Source of the DNA: Verrucomicrobia bacterium UBA6354
GTDB lineage: Bacteria; Verrucomicrobiota; Kiritimatiellia; RFP12; UBA1067
DNA length: 12,665 bases
Assembly: GCA_002440145.1 (NCBI GenBank)
Contig: DJRS01000175.1
Location: forward strand, 1-12,665
Reading direction: 5' to 3'
A program made the position numbers and the translations under genes. The notes below the pieces were generated by a model. It did not search any database. It was not told the DNA's origin and saw nothing but the letters and a program-made list of their open reading frames with translations. Positions 6,221 to 12,665 of this stretch are shown here, piece by piece. Position 1 is the first letter of the stretch. Each line of letters opens with the position of its first letter.

Positions 6221-8116
6221 TTAAATCAGAACAGCCAAATCGCTCGGCATGCGCCAATCGCCGCGCGGCGAAAGATTGACGCTTCCCACCTTGGGGCCGT
6301 CCGGCAGGCAGCTGCGCTTGAACTGCTGGGTCCGGAAACGGACGAAAAAGACGTCCAGCCACTTGTCGATCGTCTCGCGGTCGTAGTCCGGGAACGTTTC
6401 GTACGCCAGGCGCCGGATTTTCTCCTTGGACGCGCCGCGCCGCAGGAAGTGGTAGAGATAGAAATCGTGGAGCTCGTAGGGTCCCACCTTGTCCTCGGTC
6501 TTCTGCGCGATTTCGCCCGCCGCGGTCGGGGGCAGGAGTTCCGGGCTTACGGGCGTGGCGAGAATGTCGAAGAGGGGCGACCTGGCGCGCGCGTCCTTTT
6601 CGTTCGCGTACCACTCCACGACATAGCGCACGAGCGTTTTGGGGACGCCCGCGTTCACGCCGTACATGCTCATGTGGTCGCCGTTGTACGTGCACCAGCC
6701 GAGCGCCAGCTCCGAGAGGTCGCCCGTCCCCACGACGATTCCGCCCAGCTGGTTGGCCTTGTTCATGAGGAAATAGGTGCGGCCGCGCGCTTGCGCATTC
6801 TCGTAGGTGACGTCCTTCACGCTCTCGTCGCGGCCGAGTTCGGCGAGGTTCAGGCGGGCCAGATCCGAGATGTCCACCGTCTCGAGCGTGACGCCCAGCG
6901 CCGCGCACAGCTCTTCGGCATTGTTCTTCGTCCGCTTCGTCGTGCCGAACCCCGGCAAGGAATAGCAGCGGATTCCCGTCCGCGGCAATTCCAGACGGTC
7001 GAACGCCTCCACGCAAACCAGCAGGGCCAAGGCGCTGTCGAGTCCGCCCGAAAGGCCCAAGACGACCGTGCGGCACCGTATGGCTTCCAGCCGCGTGGCC
7101 AGCCCCGTGGACTGGATCGCCAGTATTTCCGCGCACCGGAGCGCACGATCGTCCGCCGATCCGGGCACGAAGGGATGCGGATCGTGCGGACGCAGCAAAG
7201 ACCCCTCGACCGTCCGCGGCGTTTCGCCCAGTTCGATGCGGCGCACGGGGTCCGTCGTCTGCGACCCTTGGCGGAAGGCGAAGTTCGCGGAGCGCTCGTA
7301 GTTCAGGAAGTCGACATCCACATCCGCGACGGTCAGGTGCGACGCGCGGCGGAAGCGCGCGCCTTCCGCCAGCAAGTTGCCGTTTTCGGCTATCAGGGCG
7401 TGCCCGCCGAAGACGAGGTCCGTGGTGGACTCGCCCGGCCCCGCCCCGGCGTACACGTAGGCGGCCAGGCAGCGCGCCGACTGGCCCGTCACGAGCGCGC
7501 GGCGGTATTCCGTCTTGCCCACGACTTCGTTCGAGGCGCTCGGATTGAGGAGGATGTTCGCACCCTGGAGCGCCAGGCGCGTGGAAGGCGGATTCGCCGT
7601 CCACATGTCCTCGCAGATTTCCACGCCGTAAACCGCATCGCCCGCGGCGAAGAGCAGGTCGTTCCCGAAAGGCACGCCCTTTTCGCCGGCGAAATCGAGG
7701 GTGGACGCCGTACGCTCTTGCGCCGTCGCGAACCAGCGCGATTCGTAGAACTCGCGCGTACCGGGCAGGTAACTTTTGGGGACGAGGCCCTTCAAGCCCT
7801 TGTGGAGAACCGCGGCGCAGTTGAAAATACGCCCATCATGGCGCACAGGAAGTCCCACGACGATCAGCAGGCCGCGCGAAAGCATCCGCCGGACCAGACA
7901 GGCCAGGGCCGTTTCGGCCTCCGCCAGCAGGGACGGGCGATAGAAGAGGTCCGCACAGGTGTAGCCCGTCAGGCAGAGTTCGGGAAAAACGACGGCCGCG
8001 GCGTCCGCCATCTCGGGCGCGGCAAGCAAACGGTCGATTTCCGCGAGATTGGCCGAAACATCTCCGGGGGTCACGCGGGGCACGGCCGCCGCTATCCTCT
8101 GATATTCGCACATCAT
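6221..8116 (-). CDS. nadE: Glutamine-dependent NAD+ synthetase
   Basis: NadE makes NAD+ from nicotinic acid adenine dinucleotide, ATP and glutamine, the last step of NAD synthesis, in the cytoplasm. The 631 residues hold an N-terminal nitrilase-fold glutaminase (about 5-290) and a C-terminal synthetase (about 320-631), the glutamine-using two-domain form. The glutaminase triad is visible: Glu46 in FPELCLTGYT, Lys114 in LVPKSYLP and Cys168 in YGVEICEDMW. The ATP-pyrophosphatase loop is SGGLDSA (356-362). VGTGDLSELALGW (462-474) and YNGDHMSMYG (477-486) are further conserved synthetase motifs. Length is close to the family norm. The start is one of two adjacent ATGs (8116 or 8113); no good Shine-Dalgarno precedes them, so coupling to glgA, 43 bases upstream, or a leader-dependent mechanism is possible. 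Confidence 0.97.
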   Translation of the reverse strand: MMCEYQRIAAAVPRVTPGDVSANLAEIDRLLAAPEMADAAAVVFPELCLTGYTCADLFYRPSLLAEAETALACLVRRMLSRGLLIVVGLPVRHDGRIFNCAAVLHKGLKGLVPKSYLPGTREFYESRWFATAQERTASTLDFAGEKGVPFGNDLLFAAGDAVYGVEICEDMWTANPPSTRLALQGANILLNPSASNEVVGKTEYRRALVTGQSARCLAAYVYAGAGPGESTTDLVFGGHALIAENGNLLAEGARFRRASHLTVADVDVDFLNYERSANFAFRQGSQTTDPVRRIELGETPRTVEGSLLRPHDPHPFVPGSADDRALRCAEILAIQSTGLATRLEAIRCRTVVLGLSGGLDSALALLVCVEAFDRLELPRTGIRCYSLPGFGTTKRTKNNAEELCAALGVTLETVDISDLARLNLAELGRDESVKDVTYENAQARGRTYFLMNKANQLGGIVVGTGDLSELALGWCTYNGDHMSMYGVNAGVPKTLVRYVVEWYANEKDARARSPLFDILATPVSPELLPPTAAGEIAQKTEDKVGPYELHDFYLYHFLRRGASKEKIRRLAYETFPDYDRETIDKWLDVFFVRFRTQQFKRSCLPDGPKVGSVNLSPRGDWRMPSDLAVLI

Positions 8117-8159
8117 GTTTCGCAGTCCAATGGGAATCCCTGCCCTGTCGTACGTCCGG

Positions 8160-9671
8160 CTATTTGACGAGCGGACGATCGAGCATTCTTTCGTAGAGTT
8201 TGATGTATTCCTTCGCGCAGGTCTGATGGCTGAAACGCTGGATGGACTCCCTCATGATCCGCGCCACTTCGCGTTCGCGGATTTCCCGCGGCTGACGGAA
8301 GAATTCCATCGCCTGGTCCATCGCCCAGAAGAGCCCGTTCGAATCGTAGGTGTCGAACCGGAAGCCGTTGCCGGTCGACTTCTCCCAATCGAGCGGCTCG
8401 ACGGTATCGTGCAAACCGCCCGTGTTGTGCACGACCGCGAGAGACCCGTAGATCGGCGCCTGCATCTGGGGGAGCCCGCACGGCTCGAAAAGCGAGGGCA
8501 TCAGCATGAAATCGCTCGCGGCGAATCCGAGTTGCGACAGGCGCCCGTCGAAATCGTGCACCGCCAGCCGCTTGGAGATGCCGTGGAAAGCCTGGATGTC
8601 GCGGAACGGTTTCTGGTAGGCGCCGTTCGCGACGACGGCGATCTGCGCACCCTCCTTCGCGTACTTGTCGAGGAACTTGAAGGTGATATCCGTCAGCAGC
8701 TGCGGCCCCTTCTGCACGGGATCCAGGCGCGACGGCCAGAAAAAGAGCGGCGCGTCGGCGTTCTCCTCCAGTCCGAGCGCGTTCTGCAGCGCGAGTTTGT
8801 TGCGCCGCTTCATCTCCCAATGGTTGTCTGGCCCGTAACGGTAGGGAATCTTCTCGTCCGTCTCGGGATTGTCCGTGGCGTCCGGCGCGTTCAGGATGCC
8901 GACGGCGCACCCGGCGTTGTACTTGTTGCGGATTTCGTTGCGGATTGAGTCCGGGATGAACGAGAACCAGCCGTTCACGATTTCCTGCAGGAAGGTCGGG
9001 GACACCGTGTTGATGAAGTGCGCGGCGAAACACCCCGAGGCCTGCAAATCGACCGGATTGTTGTTGCGCGATTCCTCGTAGTTGTAGGGCGGATACGAAT
9101 AGTAGAGATTCTGCCAGAACTCCGCCGCGTCGATTCCGCTGTCCTCGACGCGCGCCAGGGTGACCTTCTGCGTGTGGATGTTGTGCACCGTGAAGAGGCA
9201 GGGGATCCCCTCCCGGCGCGCGACCGCCGGTATGAGCCCCGTCATCCAATCGTTGCAATGGATCAAGTCGGGCTGCACGCGCGGTATGATGTTGTTGATG
9301 ACCTCGCGCTCGAAGGCGAGCGCGAGTTTCAGGTTCCCGTCGCCCTGGTCGTACACCGTGTCGCGATAGTAGAAGCAGCGGTCTTCCGCCAGATGGATGC
9401 GCTCGTCGGAGAGATGGGCTTTGTACTTGCGCAGTTCGTCCGCCACGAGCTGGCCGGTTTCGACATGGAACATGCGGCGGTAGTGCGGGAGGGCGACGTG
9501 GACGTCCGCCCCCAGTTCGTACAGCGCTGCCACGAGCGACGCCGAAACATCCGCCATGCCGCCCGCTTTCGCGGACATGCGCCCCGCCAGATTCCCCATC
9601 CCTTCGGGGAGATAGGTGATTTCAGGCGTCACAATAAGAATACGCGGATTTTTCGTTCTCTCATTTTCCAT
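8160..9671 (-). CDS. glgA: Glycogen synthase, GT5 family
   Basis: GlgA extends alpha-1,4-glucan chains from a nucleotide-glucose donor, usually ADP-glucose, for glycogen storage. The 503 residues are near family length. The N-terminal donor/acceptor motif appears as KAGGMADV (35-42), a variant of KTGGLADV, preceded by a longer loop than in E. coli. HCNDW (138-142) stands where HxHDW is usual. TVHNIHTQKV (161-170) is conserved in type. The C-terminal half has SRLDPVQKG (314-322), one residue longer than the common SRLTxQKG, and FEPCGLPQM (395-403) with the expected Glu396, then NTGGLHDTV (416-424). ATG at 9671 is chosen because GGAGAGG lies nine bases before it; GTG at 9680 directly abuts that site. 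No glgB, glgC or glgP is nearby. Donor specificity cannot be read from sequence alone. Confidence 0.93.
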   Translation of the reverse strand: MENERTKNPRILIVTPEITYLPEGMGNLAGRMSAKAGGMADVSASLVAALYELGADVHVALPHYRRMFHVETGQLVADELRKYKAHLSDERIHLAEDRCFYYRDTVYDQGDGNLKLALAFEREVINNIIPRVQPDLIHCNDWMTGLIPAVARREGIPCLFTVHNIHTQKVTLARVEDSGIDAAEFWQNLYYSYPPYNYEESRNNNPVDLQASGCFAAHFINTVSPTFLQEIVNGWFSFIPDSIRNEIRNKYNAGCAVGILNAPDATDNPETDEKIPYRYGPDNHWEMKRRNKLALQNALGLEENADAPLFFWPSRLDPVQKGPQLLTDITFKFLDKYAKEGAQIAVVANGAYQKPFRDIQAFHGISKRLAVHDFDGRLSQLGFAASDFMLMPSLFEPCGLPQMQAPIYGSLAVVHNTGGLHDTVEPLDWEKSTGNGFRFDTYDSNGLFWAMDQAMEFFRQPREIREREVARIMRESIQRFSHQTCAKEYIKLYERMLDRPLVK

Positions 9672-9680
9672 ATCCAACAC

Positions 9681-9687
9681 CCTCTCC
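9681..9687 (-). promoter_or_regulatory. Ribosome binding site deciding the glgA start
   Basis: GGAGAGG on the minus strand lies nine bases before ATG at 9671. The in-frame GTG at 9680 touches this site with no spacer and therefore cannot use it, so the shorter protein is favoured. Confidence 0.7.
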
Positions 9688-9710
9688 GGCGGCGTGCGCC
9701 TTTCCGTTGT

Positions 9711-11414
9711 TTACGCGATGACGGCGAGAACCTGTCCCTTCGTCACGGGCTTGCCGTGTTCGACAAGGAACGTGATCTTGCCGGCGGCGGGAGCCTTGAT
9801 CGGATTGAAGAGTTTCATCGCCTCGACGACGCACACCGCGTCGCCTGCCTTGACCACGGCGCCGTCCGCCGCCATGGGCGCCTTGCCGGGCGCGTCGCTG
9901 CGGTAGAAGGTTCCGTTCAGCGGCGCGACGACGGGCGTGCCGGCCGGAACGTTTGTGGCGGCCGCGGGCGCGGCGTTCTTCGCGGCAGGCGTCCCCGCAG
10001 GGGCTTCAGCCGCGGCTTTCGCCTGCTCGACGTCGGCCGGAATGGGTTCGCGCTTCGCAGGGTCGGCCTTGCGCCACTTGAAGTATCCGAGGGCGACTTC
10101 CGGGAAAAGCGCATAGGAAAGGATGTCCTCTTCCGCCTGCAGGAGGCCGGCCGGAATCGCGTCCGCCGCGGCCACGAGACCGGGCTTCAGAAGGTCCGCC
10201 GGACGGCATGTGATCGGTTCCAGATCGCCGCAGAGCTTCTTGCGCAGTTCGGGTTCGATCGGAGCCGGGGTGCGTCCGTAGTAACCCGCGGCATAGTGCT
10301 TCGTCTCGTCGGTGACCATCGAATACCGCGCGCCCGAAAGCACGTTCAGCACGCTCTGCACGCCCACGATCTGGGACGTCGGCGTCACGAGCGGCGGATA
10401 GCCCATGTCGGCGCGCGTCTTGGGAAGCTCCTCCAACACCTCGCCCAGACGGTCCAACGCGTCCTGCTGGGCGAGCTGGGAGCGCAGGTTCGAGATCATG
10501 CCGCCGGGGATCGCGTGGACCAGCACGCCCGCGTCCACCGGCTCGACCTTGCGCGAAGAGGCCGGCTGGCGCGTTTTCTTGAGTTCCTTGAAGTAGGCGT
10601 TGATTTTCGCGAGCTTCTTCAGGTCGAGGCCCGTGTCGAATCCCTCCGACTCCAGAATTGCGACGATACTCTCCGTCGGCGGCTGGCTGGAAAACGAGCT
10701 CATCGTCGAAATCGCGCAGTCCAGACACCCGGCGCCGGCTTCCGCCGCGGCCAGATACATGGCCGCCGCCATGCCGCTCGTCATGTGCGAATGGACCTGG
10801 ATAGGCATTTCGGGGAGCGCCTTGCGGAGCGCGGCGATAAGTTCGCGCGCCGCGCCCGGGGTCAAGATGCCCGCCATGTCCTTGATGCACAGCGAGTCGA
10901 TGCCCATCGCCTCCTGCTCCTTGGCGAGTTCCACGTACTTCTTGACCGTGTGCACCGGCGAGGTCGTGTAGCAGATCGTGCCCTGCGCGTGGCCGCCCCA
11001 CTTCTTCACGCTGCGAATGGCCTGCTCCAGGTTGCGCGGGTCGTTCAGCGCGTCGAACACCCGGAAGATGTCCATGCCGTTTTCGCACGCGAGCGCCACG
11101 AAACGGTCCACGATGTCGTCCGGATAGTGCTTGTAGCCGAGGATGTTCTGTCCGCGCAGGAGCATCTGGAGCGGCGTCTTTTTGCACACCGCCTTGATCT
11201 GGCGCAGGCGCTCCCACGGGTTCTCCCGCAAAAAGCGCATGCACACGTCGAACGTGGCGCCGCCCCAGCACTCCAGCGAATAATAACCCGCGTCGTCTAT
11301 CTCGGAAGCTATTTTTAGAATATCGTCCGTACGCATCCGCGTCGCCCAAAGGGACTGATGCGCATCACGAAGAGTCGTGTCGGTAATGCGAATTTTCTTT
11401 TTATTCTTTTCCAT
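9711..11414 (-). CDS. oadA: Biotin-dependent carboxyltransferase: oxaloacetate decarboxylase alpha / pyruvate carboxylase B
   Basis: This cytoplasmic enzyme moves a carboxyl group between biotin and pyruvate/oxaloacetate. The carboxyltransferase TIM barrel (about 8-270) has DTTLRDAHQS (12-21, metal ligand Asp17), the carboxylatable Lys178 in CIKDMAG, and metal ligands His208 and His210 in HSHMTSGMA. The conserved C-terminal carboxyltransferase region runs to about 450. An Ala/Pro-rich linker (about 463-495) leads to a biotinyl domain (496-567) with VEAMKLFN and biotin lysine 534. That domain resembles AccB: GTFYRSDAPG at 501-510 precedes the biotin hairpin. Neither the membrane OadB/OadG subunits nor a biotin carboxylase is in the window, so decarboxylase and pyruvate carboxylase roles cannot be separated. 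ATG at 11414 has only a weak purine-rich site (ACGAGAAACG). This is the first gene after the promoter at 11466. Confidence 0.88.
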   Translation of the reverse strand: MEKNKKKIRITDTTLRDAHQSLWATRMRTDDILKIASEIDDAGYYSLECWGGATFDVCMRFLRENPWERLRQIKAVCKKTPLQMLLRGQNILGYKHYPDDIVDRFVALACENGMDIFRVFDALNDPRNLEQAIRSVKKWGGHAQGTICYTTSPVHTVKKYVELAKEQEAMGIDSLCIKDMAGILTPGAARELIAALRKALPEMPIQVHSHMTSGMAAAMYLAAAEAGAGCLDCAISTMSSFSSQPPTESIVAILESEGFDTGLDLKKLAKINAYFKELKKTRQPASSRKVEPVDAGVLVHAIPGGMISNLRSQLAQQDALDRLGEVLEELPKTRADMGYPPLVTPTSQIVGVQSVLNVLSGARYSMVTDETKHYAAGYYGRTPAPIEPELRKKLCGDLEPITCRPADLLKPGLVAAADAIPAGLLQAEEDILSYALFPEVALGYFKWRKADPAKREPIPADVEQAKAAAEAPAGTPAAKNAAPAAATNVPAGTPVVAPLNGTFYRSDAPGKAPMAADGAVVKAGDAVCVVEAMKLFNPIKAPAAGKITFLVEHGKPVTKGQVLAVIA

Positions 11415-11465
11415 ATCGTTTCTCGTTGCCAGGGACCGGAAGCCCCTCTCTGTGTTTCTACCACT

Positions 11466-11474
11466 ATTATAGCA
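11466..11474 (-). promoter_or_regulatory. Promoter with extended -10 before oadA
   Basis: On the minus strand TGCTATAAT is a perfect extended -10: TG at 11473-11474 and TATAAT at 11466-11471. No good -35 is found at 16-18 bases (GCGCAA at 17), as is common for extended -10 promoters. The predicted start near 11459 gives a leader of about 45 bases containing a weak AGGG/CCCT stem. It is the only strong promoter-like sequence between the genes and probably drives the run from oadA leftward. Confidence 0.7.
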
Positions 11475-11494
11475 TAAATTGCGTTAAATTGCGC
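11475..11494 (-). repeat. 10-bp-period direct repeat beside the promoter
   Basis: On the plus strand TAAATTGCGT (11475-11484) is followed at once by TAAATTGCGC (11485-11494), nine of ten bases identical. A spacing of one helical turn puts both copies on the same DNA face, covering the -35 zone of the promoter. This suggests a regulator site; chance in AT-rich DNA is possible. Confidence 0.55.
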
Positions 11495-11507
11495 GTTCCC
11501 GTTTAAT

Positions 11508-12665
11508 TTAATCGCGCACGCCGCCAAACCGTTCCGCGTCCTTGATGTTCGGCTCCTTCTCCGAGAAATCGTAGTCTTTCCCGGGCAGGATGGCGTTCAG
11601 GAAGATGCCCATCAGCGCGCCGATCGCGAGACCCGAAAGCGAAAGATGCACGCTCCCGACCTCGAACGAAATCGCGCCCGCCTTGGAAAAGCTGATCCCG
11701 AGCGTGCAGACGATGGAAATCGCGCAGATGAGCATGTTGCGCGGCTTGGAGAAGTCCACCTGGTGTTCCACGAGATTCCGCACGCCCACCGCGGAGATCA
11801 TGCCGTAGAGAACGAACGAGACGCCGCCGATCGTCGCCGCCGGCAACGTCGTGATGACCGCGGCGAATTTGGGGCAGAACGCGAGGACGATCGCCAGAAA
11901 CGCGGCGATGCGGATGACGCGCGGGTCGTAGACGCGCGACAAGGACAGGACGCCCGTGTTCTCGCCGTAGGTCGTGTTGGCCGGGGCCCCGAAAAGCGCC
12001 GCGAGGCTCGTGGCGATGCCGTCGCCCAGAAGTGTGCGGTGCAGGCCGGGATTGGCGAAGAAATTGCGCTTGACCGTCGAGCTGATCGCCGAGATGTCGC
12101 CTACGTGCTCCATCATCGTCGCGGCGGAAAGCGGCGCCACGATCAGGATGGCGCTCACGATGCGGCCGAGATTGTCCCCGGCGTGCGCCAGGATCGGGAA
12201 CACCGTCTCGTTCAGATGGACAGGCCACCCCACCCAGGGCGCCGCGGCGATGTGCGAGAAGTCGATGGCCGGGCCCAACTTCAGGACGTTGCAATACCCG
12301 AACGCGACCGCGTAGCTGACGAGCACGCCGATCAGGATCGGCACGATCTTGACCATGCCCCGCCCGAAAATCGCCGCGATCAGCACGGCGAAAATGCCCG
12401 CAAGCGCAACCGGCCAGCAGGTCGAGGCGCTGTTCACCGCCACCGGCGAGAGAACCAGACCGATGCCGATGATGATCGGACCCGTCACGACCGGCGGGAA
12501 AAACCGCATCACGCGCTTCACGCCGACGGATTTCACGATTCCGGCGCAGATGGCGTAGATGAGACCCGCCACAACCACGCCGACCGAGGCGTAGGCGAGA
12601 AGTTCCGTCTTCGAGAGCCCTTCCCACATGCCGCCCTTCATGCCCGTCAAGGCGAAATAGCCCGC
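11508..12665 (-). CDS. uraA: Uracil/xanthine permease, NCS2 family (N-terminus cut by window edge)
   Basis: This inner-membrane nucleobase:cation symporter is seen from its C-terminus back to the right edge (385 codons, frame open at the edge), so the first membrane segment or so is missing. Numbered from the in-frame TTG at 12650, it carries FPPVVTGPII (51-60), MEHVGDISAI (180-189), PGLHRTLLGDG (201-211) and NTTYGENTGV (225-234). Glu181 and Glu230 correspond to the uracil-binding Glu241 and Glu290 of E. coli UraA. The residue matching UraA His245 is Asp185 here (EHVGD), a change I believe is shared by a subgroup of relatives. Uracil is the likeliest substrate given the close match around NTTYGEN; xanthine or another base is possible. 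It is separated from oadA by 93 bases with no evident terminator, so readthrough may occur. Confidence 0.92.
   Translation of the reverse strand, partial: AGYFALTGMKGGMWEGLSKTELLAYASVGVVVAGLIYAICAGIVKSVGVKRVMRFFPPVVTGPIIIGIGLVLSPVAVNSASTCWPVALAGIFAVLIAAIFGRGMVKIVPILIGVLVSYAVAFGYCNVLKLGPAIDFSHIAAAPWVGWPVHLNETVFPILAHAGDNLGRIVSAILIVAPLSAATMMEHVGDISAISSTVKRNFFANPGLHRTLLGDGIATSLAALFGAPANTTYGENTGVLSLSRVYDPRVIRIAAFLAIVLAFCPKFAAVITTLPAATIGGVSFVLYGMISAVGVRNLVEHQVDFSKPRNMLICAISIVCTLGISFSKAGAISFEVGSVHLSLSGLAIGALMGIFLNAILPGKDYDFSEKEPNIKDAERFGGVRD

Noticed and set aside
6449..8167. A 572-codon plus-strand frame opposite nadE
   Set aside because: It is antisense to a gene with intact glutaminase and synthetase motifs, and its Arg-rich product has no family features.
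9018..11318. A 766-codon plus-strand frame opposite glgA and oadA
   Set aside because: It spans two well-supported minus-strand genes and their gap, and its product is rich in Arg/His/Val with no motif: a compositional shadow.

Overview
The window is a GC-rich bacterial chromosome segment in which every supported gene lies on the minus strand, reading from the right edge toward the left. In transcription order it holds a 5'-truncated uracil/xanthine permease; a biotin-dependent pyruvate/oxaloacetate carboxyltransferase (OadA/PycB type); a GT5 glycogen synthase; a glutamine-hydrolysing NAD+ synthetase; a CaCA-family Na+/Ca2+ antiporter; an OppC/DppC-type ABC permease; DNA polymerase I; and a secreted beta-sandwich/FN3-like protein of unknown role. 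About 350 bases without a convincing gene follow at the left edge.

Organism: the base composition, the Sec-exported beta-sandwich/FN3 protein and the style of the metabolic genes fit an anaerobic Verrucomicrobiota/Kiritimatiellae-like gut or environmental bacterium. This is a guess from protein style; no rRNA or marker comparison is possible here.

Layout and expression: the permease at 11508-12665 is followed by a 93-bp gap with the best promoter in the window, an extended -10 (TGCTATAAT) next to a 10-bp-period direct repeat. From there seven genes run to 357 with gaps of 39, 43, 15, -4, 16 and -19 bp, so they could be one long transcript. Several starts are set by clear GGAGG-type ribosome sites: ATG for polA and glgA, just inside longer non-ATG extensions, and TTG for the secreted protein. 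The antiporter/permease junction overlaps TTGA-style. A hairpin that may terminate the transcript follows the last gene.

Functions: the genes are individually ordinary (C3/C4 carboxyl chemistry, glycogen storage, NAD synthesis, Ca2+ export, peptide-type transport, DNA repair and replication) but do not form one known pathway. I see no defence system, CRISPR array, insertion sequence, prophage or RNA gene, and no strong case for an undescribed multi-gene system. The points most worth a second look are the long inverted repeat built of 9-bp TGTAGA-type units at 228-315, the AccB-like biotin domain on the carboxyltransferase, a lone OppC-type permease without its ABC partners, substitutions in glycogen synthase motifs, and an FN3 fold apparently split by an insertion in the secreted protein.
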